The notes beneath the pieces are model-generated. The model was not told where the DNA came from. It was given only the letters and a program-made list of their open reading frames with translations, and searched no databases. Shown in pieces: positions 13,401 through 28,400 of a DNA stretch of 64,000 bases. The DNA lies in assembly GCA_013399875.1 (NCBI GenBank), contig VXAZ01018984.1, positions 632,902 through 696,901 on the forward strand, in the 5' to 3' direction. The stretch comes from Gymnorhina tibicen. Lineage: Eukaryota; Chordata; Aves; Passeriformes; Artamidae. The first letter of the stretch is position 1. Each line of letters opens with the position of its first letter. A program made the position numbers and the translations under genes.

Positions 13401-16400
13401 CTGGGAAATTTTGTTATCAGTCTAGCTAGAAAGATTTGTGCTTGTGTTGTGCATGCTGCAAAGTTAAAATAGCAAATTATTGAAGGGAGCATCTTTAAAA
13501 CAGAGTGCAACTTAAAATCTCACTATAGATTTGAGAAAACTTTTTGTTATTGACCTAATGAACTGATGGAATGTGAGAATTATGCAGGGCAAGACAAGCT
13601 GTCTCTCTTTGATGCCAGCCAATGAAATGCTAACCAGAGTAGAAATAAGATGACATGGTGTAAAGGTTTATATATGGGGTTTTAATAACACTTGAATCAG
13701 TGCTTTCTATAACTTTGTATTTTAAAAGAAGAAAATATGGTTTAGAATTACTTACAGTTGCCATATTTGTCTTTTGATTCTGTTATCTGGTCAGACTTTT
13801 TAGGTAAAAATCAGTATTTATCTACACAGTTTCCTCCTTACAAGACTCATCCTCAAGTGGCATTAAGTGTTCTGTGACAAGAGATACTTGATATAAGTTA
13901 CCTTACTGCTGTGTTTCATGTGTTAGTTATGCTTCTTGCTGTCATTAATGTTAGTAAAATCCTAAATTTCTTCACTGCAATTCTTTTCAGAAAAGGAATG
14001 TTTGTCCACGTGTGTCCAGAACATGCAGCAGTCTGATGACCTTTCTCCCCTAGAAATAGTTGAGATGTTTGCTGGACTTTCCTGTTTTCTCAAAGACTCC
14101 AGTGATGTATCCCAAACATTGTTGGATGATTTTAGGATATGGCAAGGATACAGCTTCCTCTGTGACCTCCTCCTCAGGTAGGCAAAAGTGCTTGAAGAAA
14201 TGCAGACAGATCACTTGAGCTTTTTTCAAAAAGGTTTTCTTAATAAAGAGAGATTAATAGGCTTAAACAAATAAGTGATTATAGATCATTATGGAATGAA
14301 GATATTAGGACCAAAACATTGAATTTTATGCTTCTCTCCTTTTACGAAACTACATTGCTTAACTTTTTGTTCTTTAGTACTGATTTATTACTGAATGCTT
14401 CTTGCTGTGTAAAGAAAGTTGCTTAAAAATAACTGGTACTAAATATTTAGACAGAATTCAGAACATAAAATTTTGGCTGCAACTGGAGATTTTTGAGTTT
14501 GGTTGGAGTTGGTTTTGTCTAAGGAGGTGGTTTAGTGGTGGGCTTGGCAGTGCTGGGTTAACAGCTGGACTCAATGATCTTAAAGGTCTTTTCCAACCTA
14601 AATAGTTCTGTGATTATATTGTTGTCTTGTTTTATCATGCTATCATAATGAAAAATCACATATGTAATCATGGTACATGTTACAAGGCAATCAGTGTGTG
14701 TGTGCATATATATTTATTTTTATTTTTTATCAAAGGTATTTCTAAGCTGCTAATGCATTAAAAAATATGGTCATGAAAATGCCTGCCCAAAAAAAATTTG
14801 GGCATATGATCTATCCATGATTTTATTTCTTTCCAGGAAAGAAACTTCTTTAATTTTCTGACTGAGAAAGAAAAGAGTGTCTGTTGAATTATTTGTTTAA
14901 AATCTATGGGCAGTCCATGTTGCTTTGTTTGGATATAAGTTTGGATAAGTTCTGAAGAAGGATGCTTAGCTGTTGAAATACATATGTGTTTTACAAATCC
15001 AAGGCACACACTGGGAAACTATAAGTGTACACCTTATGAAGTATATTTGGGTCAAACATAATTAATGAGAAGTGTTAATGTTGCAATCTCCCTATTTTTG
15101 GTGTTGGTATGCTGAGTTTTGGCACCCAAATACTTGAACTAAATTTTCCACTACATTGTATACTTCTGAGGGGTTTGTTTGTTTGTTTGTTTTAAATGGA
15201 TAACAGATATAGACATGGCATTTGAAATTTTTAATCACACTTAAAATTACTCAAAAGTTAAAGCACCTGTTAAGGAATTGTTATTTTTCTTGTTCTCTAA
15301 GTGGAGTTGTGGAGTATATTGTATTTGCTAATGCATTAAATCAAAGCAGTGTAATTCAAATGCAGTTGTTTTCCAGAAACTGTCAGCCAGAGTTTAGGGG
15401 AGGTATGAGGGGAACATGCTGTCATGTTTCATGTTGAGGTACAAAAGTAATTCTCTGTAGATGAAGCGTTGTAAAAAATTCTCTCCTGAGCTTGCTCATT
15501 CTTAAAGAATGGGGGATCCCTGCCAAATGCATAGGAAGACTAGGGATTTGTATGTCTCATTGAAGGAGGAGGACACCTGGGATCATCAGGTGACATCAGT
15601 AAGTTAATGCTGTAGGAATGTGTTATCCTCACTTCTTCCTGAGTTGGTTTTCGAGAAGAAAACACTTTCTTTCAAAAAACAGTGAACTTGAATAACCACA
15701 TGTATTGGTCAGTGATGGACCACAGTAATGTATTCTCCCTGAACATGTTTTGGCTCAAACCAACCCACAGAGACTTGTTCAGCTCTGGGACACTTTTGTG
15801 AAAATGACTGTCACATGAGGGTACAAAATCTGGACACTGGGCCTCAAGCTGCAAAGAGGAAAGGCTTTGGAGCTGGAAAAGCAAAAGATGTGTGAAGAAG
15901 GTAGATTAGTAAGAAATTGCAGAAGATCTGTGAGGGCCAGAGGAGCACTTCAGTAATTTCACCTGGATGATGTGAAAGGGCAGGGTATGTGGAGGATTAG
16001 TAGAGTTGGCAGTAGGTGAGCTCAGTGCTTTTGTAGTGACTTAAATCAGGAGTTTCTTGTATGAAGGAAGTTCCTTCCTCAGCCACGTCTGACTAAGAAG
16101 ATGGAGGATGTAGAATGAGCTGCTTCTAAACGGCTGCCACAATCACTTGTCAGGAACAAGCAAATTAGAGCTTGCACTGCTTGAGTGAATAGAAGAATGT
16201 GATCCCCAGCTTACTCCTGAGATCTTTAGAGTTAGTAAATAATTAAACATTGTTTCATATGAGGTGAAGAAGCAGGAAAATGAGGACGGTTTTATGATTC
16301 AGAGTCAGTTTTTGGGGTTTGGTCTGATAGTGTGTTCCTGTCAGTAAACAATGGTTGGAATGGGACATTAACATTTCCATTCTCTTGTGTTCAAAGGTAA

Positions 16401-19400
16401 GAGTTTGAAGTACTAATGAGGGTGCTTCATCTCATGCTTCCAACTGCTAGGCCTTTATCAAGATACCATTTCATTAGCACAAAATACTCACTCTCAAAGT
16501 GGCAGATGTAATCTAGCAAGTTAATTACGGATCTGTTTAATTACAGACTATCCATGTACTTTCCTATACAGTATCTTCATGTCTGTGAGAGGATTTTTAA
16601 TGTAATTTTCATGTCTCTTGGTTTTTAGTAGGCTGATGAGTTCAAAGAAAGATTTCTGAGGTAAATTCCTATGCCAAATAGCTGTTTGCTCCTGTAAGTC
16701 CAACGTTTGACTGACTTAATGGCATGACATAGGAACCTGGAAAATACTGCAGGAATAAGGCAGTAGAGCTGGTCTCTAATAGAGTAAAACAGATCTTACT
16801 AAAGTGATTTGAGTTCAAATAAAGTAGTGCTGCTAACTTGATCCTTTTGTATTTTCTTTAGATTAGAACAGGCAAAGGAAGCTGAATCTAAGGATGCTTT
16901 GAAGGACTTAGTTAATTTGATAACTTCCTTAACAACATATGGTGTCAATGAATTAAAGCCAGCTGGTGTTACCACTGGAGTACCTTTCCTGCTACCTGGA
17001 TTTGCAGTCCCACAGCCTGCAGGCAAAGGTGAGTCTGCTTTATTTCTCTCTCTGTTTGTTTTTTTGTTGTTTTAAATGCAAATTACAAGATACAGAGCAG
17101 CTGTGTGTTGCACAAACCCTTTGCAACCAAGTCTAGGTTCTTTATCTAAGATTGTGTATCAAATGGTCAGTTATTTTGGGGTTGGTACCCAAAGAAGAAA
17201 GCTTAGGGCTTGTGTCTTTGAGGACAGGTCCAGCCTCTTCACTGCAAAGATGACAGTATTCTACATGGAGATTTGAAGAGATTATCTTACTGGAGAGATG
17301 CACTGATTTGATTTATGGTGTTTTAAGCTGCTCTTACTGAACTGATATGAAAGGCTGATGTGCTGGCTTGATTTTTTTTTTTTTTTTAAATCCTTCCCCC
17401 ACCCCAGTTTGCCTTCTGTTAGCTTTTGTCAGCATAGGCAAATGTAACTTGTGAGCTGAAATCTGTTACTTCATCACCAGTGTGATCAGAGTGATAAAAT
17501 CTGTTGTGTGCTTGAAACCACAGTCAGTTAGGATTTGGAGATAAGGTTGAGGAAGTCTTGAGGGAGAAAGAGTTTTATAAGAATAAACTTATGTTTCATG
17601 TCCTGTGCATAAACTTAAAATTCAGGTTAGTCTTGTATGTAACTAAGGAGTCTGGAATTTAATAGTGACCGTGGAGCTAGTTTGTTACTTGAACTTTTTA
17701 TGAGATATACCACTGACGCAAGAAAAGTTAGTCATAGGATTGCATTTATAGATTTATAGACTAATGAATATACATCCTAGGTTCCTTGGACAGTGACTCC
17801 TTTCTCTGGTATGGAGAGAGTTCATTGTTCATAGGAATTGTTTTTCTTTTGCACTAAATGGAGAAAGAAAGTTTAATTTCTCCATGTTTTGATAATAATA
17901 ATTTTTGTTTAGGCTAATGAGCTGTTCTGATACAATATTATGACAGAACCATGGCCTGTTGCAATTTGCAAAAGAGTTTTTTAACTTCGTGGTATTTGTC
18001 AGGACATCTGTTTCTTTTACCTGCTTTTCATCACTTCTTTTTATGAAGACTGTATTCATTCATTTTCTCAATTACTTTTATTTAAATCCTTTTAGTTCTT
18101 GAACTCTGAAGAGCTGGTTAGAATTTGGTTTCTTCGGGGTCCTCCTAATAATTGAAAATAATTTATTAATCTGCTTGATTGCCTGGAACAACTGTTGATA
18201 CTAAGCTAGAATATAAATAGTTCTATCTGACACTACTATGTCCCTGTCACGTTTAATAAGCTCTAAATCCCCTCATTTGAACATTTTTCATAGAAAAGAA
18301 GGCATGAAAAGAAGTCCCTTTAGGAACTAAGTGTGACTTATAACGTAACTAATATTCTTCCAGATGTGAAATTGTTCCATGTTCATTTACAAGGGAGTTT
18401 TCTCTTGCCATCTGGAGAAATAGTGACATGAAAGGTGGGGAGGCTAGGCATGAAGATAATTGAATTTACTGTTCAATTGGACAACTTAGTATATAAAAAT
18501 GAAGAGATTAATGTTCCACAGAGAATATGTAATAAATAAGGGGTTTTTGTTTATTGGAAGGGTTTTCAGATTGGGTTAACATTTTTGCATATACCTTGTT
18601 TGAAAATAAGGTTTTATTGTTAAAACCTCCTAAATGCTTTGTTTAGAATGTCTGTAAAGTTCTCACTCCTGATTGTTTATTTTGTTGCAATTTTTTTTTA
18701 CCATCAGTTGTTTTCTGTATCATGGGATCTGTCCACTGTGGCTTGTACTATTCCTACAAAAAAAAGTTGTCTTTTAGGCATCTTTTGAGTAGAATAAGAA
18801 TAATATTTGCCCATAGAAAATTTTGGGGAGCACTCATAAATGATCCATTCTTTGGCTGAATGAATGAGATTTTAATCAACTTGAAGGTACTTACAAGAAG
18901 AAATGTGACTGAGCTTTAAAGATATGAGATCTTTGTGTGCTAATATTAGATCTACCTTATGCTTTACAACTCCTTCCCTGTGTTTTAATTCCTTAATTGT
19001 TAATAGTACTGGACCCTGCCAAAGCTTTTTTAGTCCCAGCTGCCAGGGTTGCGTGCTGCATTATGGAATACAGAACACGTCACTGTTGCTATAATGTTCT
19101 CCTATGGCCTGGGTACATGAGGGGCAGGTTCTTTGTCTCTAGGACTGTATCCCATGTACATTTTAACACTAAATCAGCGTACTTGTCTATTTTAAAGAAA
19201 TTATCTTTAGCTGCTTACATAAACTCTTACTATCAAAGAGGAAGATGCCATCTTTTAGAACAGTAGATTGTGGAATTTGCAGTGTAAGTGGTTGTGCAGA
19301 GGCTTTTTTGAAGTCAGTTTTAATGATTTTTTTATTAAATGTGACATCATACACTGTTATTTTATTTCCACTTATTAAAATGCATGGATCATTATTAGTA

Positions 19401-22400
19401 AGTGTATTCATTGTTTATGATGATTAAGAACTTTCTCTTTCCTTTTTCCTCCCATCCCACTTTGTTTCCTGATTTAGGTCATAGTGTGAGGAATATTCAA
19501 GCATTTTCTGTCCTCCAGAATGCATTTTTGAGAGCAAAAACCAACTATCTAGCACAAATCATCCTTGATGCCATCACGAATATTTATATGGCGGACAATG
19601 CCAACTACTTCATTTTGGAATCGCAGCACACATTGTCTCAGTTTGCAGAGAAAATTCCTAAACTTCCAGAAGTGCAGACCAAATACTTTGAGATGCTGGA
19701 ATTGGTTGTCTTCAGCTTGAATTACATACCCTGTAAAGAACTGATCAGTGTGAGCATCCTTTTAAAATCCAGCACTTCTTTTCAGTGTAGCATCATTGCC
19801 ATGAAGACACTGCTGAAGTTCACCCGTCATGACTACATCTTTAAGGATGTCTTCAGGGAAGTGGGACTTCTGGAGGTGATGGTAAATCTTCTTCATAAAT
19901 ATGCAGCCCTTTTGAAAGATCCCACTCAGGCACTGAATGATCAAGGTAGCGTGTCCTTTTCCATTTTTCTAATACTTGTCTTTTTTGGCTGGAAATATTG
20001 GAGACTAGCATTTAGGAGAAATGAGAGTCTGAACATGTACCTCAAGGGCTGAATTCTGCCGAGGACTGCTGTGCTATCTTAAAAGCTCGTTGGAATTGCT
20101 TCTCTCAGTTTCTTGAGAGAAGCTCAAGGCTAACTTTAATGAATGATGCTGTATGAATGCAAAGTAGTAGGAGCTCATATTTTCCTTTTTAAATGTTTTT
20201 TTGATGTACTGGTTCAATATTTGTTACTTAACGTGAAAAAAGTAAAGGAGCATTACATAGCATCAATATTCTTCCTAACAAAAGATACTTTGTACCTTCG
20301 TGTTTAGCCCCAGCCTTGAAAAAATACTATAGAGTTCGTATCTGAGCTCTTAATAGAAGACTTTTTTATAAGCTGGGTCTACATTTTTCTAACCATTAAA
20401 AAAAATAAATTAAGATCAGTTATCTCCAGACTTGAGCATCCCAGGTACGCTGCACAGCTGCCAGGCCTGCAAAGCAGGCTCTGCCATGTGCCATAGGAGG
20501 ATACGTGCACACACAGAGAATATTTTTACATTCTTTATTCAAACTGCAGTTGAGCTTGTGTGCATCAGTGACACTTTTTAAGCGTAACTGCTGGATATTT
20601 CACCTGGGTTTAATTGTATGAAGCTTCATTAGTGAGTGGTAGCTGCAGGCTGGATTTGGAAAGCTTTGTTGCCAGTAACTCCATTGAAAAACACATCAGT
20701 TCTCATGTTCCTGTAAATAAACGGATGAAGCTGTCATCTAATTAGGGTGCTACCTGGATGCACATGGCCTTGTCTTGGGGTTTGCTTTTATTAGAGTAAT
20801 TAAAAAAAGAAGACAAAACCCCACTGTTCTCTGGAGTGTCTCTCTGTGTGTACTATGCCACTTGCAGTGTTGGTCTGTTACACCTGTTGAGTAATCAACA
20901 TGTTTGCTGTAATTATGTGAGTGTAGTTTTGTGGGGTTTGTGTGGAATTTCTCTTTTCAAGTACTGAAAACTGTACAAGAACAGATGCAGTTAATCCTTC
21001 AACTGTGGTGTGGTTTTGTAGCTTGAAGTAATAATAGCTGCGGTGTCAGGCACTTTCGAGATCACAGTGCTCAAAAACTTCTGTTTAAATCCTTGTCTTT
21101 ATAAAATTAACTTTTCAAATGATTCATAGTTAAGCTTTCCCAGGAATGCATGGGTAGACTAAATCTCAACTTGCTTTGGAAAATGGTGGGGCTGCATGCT
21201 CTCTGGGGAAGCAAAGAAAATAAAAGTGTTGGTGCAAAGTACCAAGAAGCATCTTTGAAAAGAGTGATATTTTCTATGACTTTAGCATCTGAAAATATTT
21301 TTTTAGTGGATTCAAGAAACAGTTCATTTGAGGACCAAAAGCAGCTGGCTTTATTGGTTATGGAGACCCTGACAGTACTACTACAAGGATCAAACACAAA
21401 TGCAGGTGAGTAGAGAGATTGCTGTCAAAATACGTATAAAAAAGTAACTCAGAAAATCATGTCTTGACTTTCTATCTTCAGGGGAGAATTCAAGTACACT
21501 GAAATACACTTTCTCTCTTGCCGAGTTTTCCCAGCAAAGAGAATAGACAGCATAACCTAGAGTGCGTAAAATAAAGGAGACCAAGATAATGTTTAACTTG
21601 AGTTTCTTTGCTGTTGTTTACTTGAAAGCAACCACCACACCCCATCACTCTTCAACAGTTCTATAATAATTCATAGTAGTGCTTGTAACACTGTTTGGAT
21701 ATTTAAAAATTTAAGCACATAATTAGAAAAGTAGCTCAGTGTTCACAGTGTCATGTCTACTTAATGTAATGCCTGTATCTTTAGTTAATGATGTCTTTTC
21801 ATTTTTAGAGTTATTCCCACTCAGTATGTATAGATAGGGCTCTGTTACAATTGTCCTTCTCTAAATCAAGTAGCTTTATATTAGGCTTCATTAACCAGGA
21901 CTTAGTGATTTTGAAACCGTGGTAGCATCCACCTGCCTTGTGACAAATCCTTGGCTGCTGTTGGATGGCATTCCTGACCTCACCTAGGAAGCATCAATCA
22001 GCCATCAGGACCTCCTTGCTGCTTCTCAGGACTGAGTTCATCTCTGAGTATGCACTGGAGAAGCAACAGCGGGGAGTGTAAAAGACATCAGCACTTTGGG
22101 ATGATGCTGCAGATGTTGTTTCTGAGGAATCTTGGAGAATTCGAGGGCCTCATTTCATCAGTAGCTCTCCCAGTTCAGGAGTAGGACAGAGGTACAGGAG
22201 AAGCTGAGAAACCATTCCTCAAAGAAGGGGTGGCTGCTATCTGTACTGGGATGTGAGCTCGGTGGCACCATATCCAGAGGCCAGCAGAGGTTACAAGTCA
22301 TCGCAGAGGCATAAGCAGGCATGATGGAGCCTTGCAGTGATTCATACCACACTCAGTGCTTGGTTTCTGATCTTAAACCAGTGTCTCTGAAAAGCTTTCC

Positions 22401-25400
22401 TGAGTATTGCAAAACTGGTAACTAAATTTCAGTAGGAAATTTGGTGTCCAGACCCGCACAGGTTCACTGTATAGTTGAGAACCTACACTGAGAGTGGGAG
22501 AAGTATAAAATGTTACCCCAGTCTCTGTGAAAACAAGAGACCTGACCACCAAGGAGATGGGCTTTGCTTGTGAAGGGATGCAACAAACTCACCTGTCTCT
22601 GGGTCTGAGGCCTCTCCTTTTGCGCCGAGTCCATATCTCATCCAAAGGACATCAGAGAAAGCAGGAGGCAGGAAATGGATGGTGGGATTAATGTTTGTAC
22701 ATACGTGTTAGAGGGAATGAACTTGTTAATCCTGAACTTGGTCATTTCAACTGCTCTTTGAGTTTATAGGCACATGGAAAATGATCCCTTTTGATACAGT
22801 AATGCAACATTGATCCATTTCCCCACTCAGTTTTCATCTTCAGTAATTAACATAGGGCAATGCTTTAGGTGCTGACTCTGTACTAAACACACATTATATA
22901 TGCCATATATATTTGACTTTGGGTTCTGTAATGTTCTCAGAATCGATTTTCATATAATTTTTGGTTATTGCAGTAGCCAGTAAGCTTGAAAATCATTGTT
23001 TGACTTAAGCTTAATCTCTACAGAGATAGGTCTTACCACATGAAATCTTCTGCAGAATCTTACAAATGATGTAGATAAACTGAACCACTTCTCAACCAGT
23101 GCTCCTGTACAGAAACAGCCCAGTTATATTTTCAGTTCATATTGCTTTTAGGTCATTGCTAAACGTAAGATAAACACTCCCTTAAACCAGAACAGTATAT
23201 GGTCTTCAGAAAACATGGAGGGTTTGGTCAATTTTTTTATTTCATTCTGCCACCCTTTGACCTCTAGCATGAAAAGAGTAACTGCTGCTGGAGTAAGAGA
23301 ATTATTGAGGAAATTCTTAGAACTGACCTCCATCCTTGTACTCAATGCCTTTAGCGAAGAATATTGTCAGAAGACATTGAAGTTCTATTTTTATTTGTGT
23401 TAGGAGAGGAAAAATAGTAGTAAATCATTAAACATCCATAGAGCTGAAACTCTGCCCTTCGATCTGTAGAAATGAAAATAAACACCTTTGGTGTTGTTCT
23501 GTTGTCATTATTTGTCACTGGTTATATTTTGCTTACTCTTAAAGCACTTACCCTCCCCTCTCTTTCCGAGCAGGCATTTTCAGGGAGTTTGGTGGAGCCA
23601 GGTGTGTGCACAACATCGTGAAGTATCCGCAGTGCCGCCAGCACGCCCTGATGATCATCCAGCAGCTGGTGTTGTCACCCAGCGGGGAGGACGACATGGG
23701 CACCCTGCTGGGGCTGATGCACTCGGCCCCACCTACGGAACTGCAGCTGAAAACCGACATCCTAAGGGTAGGTGAAGGGTTGTTCTTCTCCTAAGGTGTG
23801 GTTCCAAGAGAGAAAGCACTGAGAAGGGCATTGGATTGAGCTGGATTTGGTGGACGGTGTTTAGCTACTGTATGTAGATAGTCTCTGGAGTTGAAACACG
23901 TGCATTTGATCCATGGTTTTTATTTTCTTCCATCTATCCATAGTAGGCTTCAGAATTAGAGATGAAGGCTAGTGAGTGGATATGTTTTTAGCATCATCAC
24001 TTGTAACCAGTCTCAGTGGATGGAAAATGAGGTTCTGCAGTTATGATAATTTTTCCTAGTGGGGTCTTATTCAGTTAAAAATAATGGGAATACGAGTGGA
24101 AAAAAAAAGCAAGTAACGTACATTGATTTTTAGTGCTGGCTTGCATTTTCCTGTGGCGTCTTATTTTACCAATTTGTATCTATGAATGCTGAAATAATTA
24201 ATATAAATGCAAATTGTAATGATCATAGTAGAAGATAAAGCCAAAGAACTTGCTTGCTTAAGCAAAATAGTGGAATAGTAAGAAAGTAAGGCTGGGAGTG
24301 GAGGAAGAAGCAAGAAAACTCTTGTCTGTTTCCTGTTTTATTAGGTGTTTTGTTTGCTAATCTGGAGCCACAATTTCTTCTCAGAGTAGCTAATGTTATT
24401 TTTGTAAATGGACAAAATACTATTTTATTTTAGGATAGAAAAGCTGAGGCACATAGTAGAAAGCAAGTGATCCTTATTGGAGAGAACTCAGAGACATCTA
24501 GGTTCATCTCTGTTCAAAGGAGCTGTGGCATTTCTCTGGCAGATGAACAGCTTCATATTATTTCGAAAGATAGAAAGGAAAGCTAGTAATAAAATTATTC
24601 ATTTACTGTGTTTTGTCTGTCAAGGTATTCAGTAATTTTTGAGCATGTCTTATTCACAATACTTAAGGGGAGAGAAAAGATACTGGAGTTCCCCAGAGGA
24701 TTTAACAGAAAATCAGAATTTCTGTCTTTCCCATGACCTGTTGTACTTGTCTTCCATTGGTGCTGTTCTCAGAAGTTTTGGTTATGGAACTGACAGCCCA
24801 GAACAGTGTGGTGATATGTCTCTTTCTGTTTGTTCAGGTTTGTCAGGAAAGGAGATACTGCCTTCAGAGGAGTGACAGTCTTGCTATTTCACTTGCTATA
24901 TCAGTGCTTTAAAAAGCAGGCTGATCTGAAGAAATAAACTTTTGGTCATGGAAAATTCCCCCCAGCCTATTTTTCTGTATCAATAACGTTTTTCTGTTTA
25001 TGATGCTCTCTGTAGGTAGACTTTTTCTTCTATATTCACATGTGGGTCAAACCTCCCACGTTCTGTTTGTTTGTTTTTGGTTGTGTGGAGGGGCTTGTCC
25101 ACCCCCTGATTTCACAGATAATGAGTATTATTCTCTAGTACCTAAGTTCATGTGGTTTCTGCTGTTTTTATACCATGGCTTTGCATTTATTAGTTCAGCA
25201 AGTAAGGTTTTTATCCACTTTGGTTTCTCTCTCAGGCTTATTTTTGAACAGAAACTCTTAAAATGAAGTCTCACTCAATTCAGAGATTTATAGAGGAAAG
25301 CTAAAAATAAGTGGGGCTATTTGGCTAATTTTTACTGCCTGAATTTGCTAACCGAATTGTTATATTTGAGTGCTGTTGTGGCTTCATAGCTGCTGGGTGC

Positions 25401-28400
25401 TTCTGCATTGTTGATTGCTAGGAGACTGTTAGGATGCTCCAAGGTTTAGATTTCTCATTGCTGCAAGAAGTCATTTGCCTGCTCTTGTTCGAAATTGTTT
25501 GTGAAGTGTGATGGCAGAGAAGATTCCTTTTTAACAGAGATATTCTCCACCTTGTCACTAAGAATTACCTGGCCAATTTTGGGTTGCATTCTGGGCTTGG
25601 TCAGATCCTTTCTGTTGGAAGGTAATTTCTTATTTCTAAATTAGGGGCAATATTCTACTTTTCCCCCCTACTCTTTCTCTTTATTTTGTAAACTTTTGAG
25701 AATTTTGGTAGTACAAAGTCGACCTTCAGAGACTTCAGGCATTACCAAATTCTGACAAATGACAAGATTTTGCTAGCACAACAATATTTTGTGAACAAAA
25801 ATGTTCCTGCCTTTTTCCAAGCTGTTTGTAATGCTGCTGCTTGTTGTTGTTGTTGTTTCCCTGTTTTGATGGTTTGTTTTGTCCACAGGCTCTACTCTTG
25901 GTGCTGAGAGAGAGTCACCGCACAAGAACTGTTTTTAGGAAAGTCGGTGGATTTGTGTACGTCACATCTTTACTCGTTGCCATGGAAAGATCTTTGTGCT
26001 CACCACCTAAGAATGGCTGGGAAAAAGTAAACCAGAACCAAGTGTTTGAACTGCTTCACACTGTGTTCTGCACATTGACTGCAGCAATGCGCTACGAGCC
26101 AGCCAACTCTCACTTCTTCAAGACAGAGATCCAGTATGAAAAACTGGCAGATGCTGTTCGATTACTTGGCTGCTTCTCAGACTTGAGGAAAATAAGTCCC
26201 TTGAATGTCTTCCCTTCAAATACACAACTGTTTCAAAGACTGTTGGACGATGACCTAATATCCCTGGATTCTGTGTCACCTACTCTAAGACACTGCAGCA
26301 AACTTTTTATTTACCTCTACAAGGTAGCAACAGATTCTTTTGACAGGTATGAACTTTGCTATTTTTTTTCTTCCTGTTCTTTCTTCTTCTCTGCCTGCCC
26401 CATGCCAGTGTTCCCCAAAATAGTTTTCTTCAAATACCTTCATTGCAAACTTTGGTATTTCCATTTTAATCTATTTCTTTCTTCCTTCACTCCATTGAGA
26501 GGAATATAAGGTGCCAACATCTGACCCTGGTGTTCTCCAGGGTGTGCAGCGTTCTCTCTGATGTTTGATGTTTTTTATCATGGCAGCAGTTTATAGAGAT
26601 ATCAGTTCATGGTTATATTTGATGTGTTGAAGCAACCTGTTGGTTGATAGGCTGACAGATTGCATTATCATCATTAGAACTACTAGATTTTTATGCTTTT
26701 ATTAAGTGAAATGAAAAGTTGCTTGTTGAATGTCATATCTTAACTTCATGTTTCCATTTATATGGAGCTTTAAAGTAAGTAATTAGATAATACCATAATT
26801 AATTTAGAATCATAAAATCATTTAGGTTGGAAAATACTCTTAAGATCAGGTCTAACTGTAAATCTGGCACTACCAAGTCCACCACTAAACCATGTCCCTG
26901 AGTGCCATATCTACATGTCTTTTGAAGACCTCAACCACTTCCCTGGGCAGCCTGTTCCAAAGCTTGATAACCCTTCTGGTGAAGAAAGTTTTCCAAATAT
27001 CAAATCTAAACCTCCCCTGGTTCAACTTAAGGCCATATCCTCATTTCTTATCACTAGTTATTTGGGAGAAGAGATGGACACTCTACTGCTACGACCATCT
27101 CTCAAGTACTTGGAGAGATTGATAAGGTCTTCCCTGTGCCTCCTTTTCTCCTTGCTAGCACATAAGACTGACATTTTGTTTTAGATGGATTTGCTTGTTC
27201 TTTAAAGTTCTAACTAGTCTGTAAATTACTGATTTTTAAATTTACCTGGGAAACACTCCCAGAGTTAAAACAACTAGAATTTAAATTATAATGAGACTCA
27301 AAATGAACAGAAATGTGTCTTGCAGTTGGTTCAAAATGACAGCAGAACTTTGCAAAGTTGAAGATTGTTGAAGATTGGCTTGTCTTAAAGCAGTTTTCGC
27401 CCACAATTTAAGGTACAAAACATGAAACACAGACCTAAGCTTCATTTCTGGGACCTTGAAGCTATTTTGCTCTCCAGCCTTTGAATGCGTGTGACCCTGT
27501 TCTAATAAGATGGGCCATTTTGCCCCCAAAGCAGCAAATCTTAATGCTTTTCTCTTCTTTAAAGAAAATTAAAAAACCAACAAACCAACAAACAAAACCC
27601 CAACACACGCACTCTCACACGCTCACCAAAAAGCCAACTTCAGAAATCAGTTTATTTGATCTCATTTTAAAGCATTATTAAAGCAGTCTGGTAGCAGGAG
27701 GACAATTTGTATTAAGAATGTGTTACTTGTACTGTAGAAGTTGACACTGGCTAACAGTAGAGAATGAGGAAACAATGGGGTAAGTAAATCCCATGGTGAT
27801 GTTGCTTAAGATGCCTCACTAAGTTCCTTTTTTTTGGCTGTTGTTTTCAGTGATTTTTCCTTCTTTAAATTTTCTGTTCGTCATTCGTTATTGAATTTAC
27901 ACTGACTTTATTTCTTACCCCTGTTGTTTATACTTAATTTACCGACGCTTTACTTTCTCCTCTGAATTTCTGCTGTTGAACATTGAAAGACGTTCTGCTT
28001 TGCTGGTATCAGTAAATCTCAGCTGAGCAATGAACAAGCAGTGCAGAGTCACACCACAAGACCAGTGCACACTTTGCATGTCTGTGTGTTCACCCGAGGC
28101 TGTCATTCAGTTTGTCCTTTGTCATCCGTGTTGTTTCTGAAGGATGGATCCGAGTAACGATTTTATTGGTGCTTTTGTAAAACTAACAAGCTTATGGCCT
28201 CTGGTTTCTTCTCTAACCTCTCTGTCCTACCCCTGTCTGTTTTGTCTGTAGTCGTGCAGAACAGATCCCTCCTTGCCTGACAAATGAGACTTCTCTCCCC
28301 TCTCCTTGGGGTACGCCAGCTTTGTCCAGGAAAAGGTACCGACCCTTCAAAGAGAAGTTGGTCTCGCTTCCAATTTTTCTCTCTCGCTGTTGTGTTTCTT

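Larger units (their letters stand above)
14178..16861 (+). other. Intron
   Basis: 2.7 kb, AT-rich. It contains a sense CR1 3' end (14521-14618), a (GTTT)n run (15173-15192) and CA/TG-poor sequence otherwise. No other feature is seen. Confidence 0.75.
26347..28251 (+). other. Intron
   Basis: 1.9 kb. It holds an antisense CR1 3' end (26806-27152) and an A/C-rich low-complexity run (about 27570-27634). The tract before the next exon is strongly pyrimidine-rich. Confidence 0.8.

Noticed and set aside
21940..22690. GC-richer block in an intron, suspected repeat or lncRNA exon
   Set aside because: I could not match it to any repeat family, and it has no coding or splice structure.
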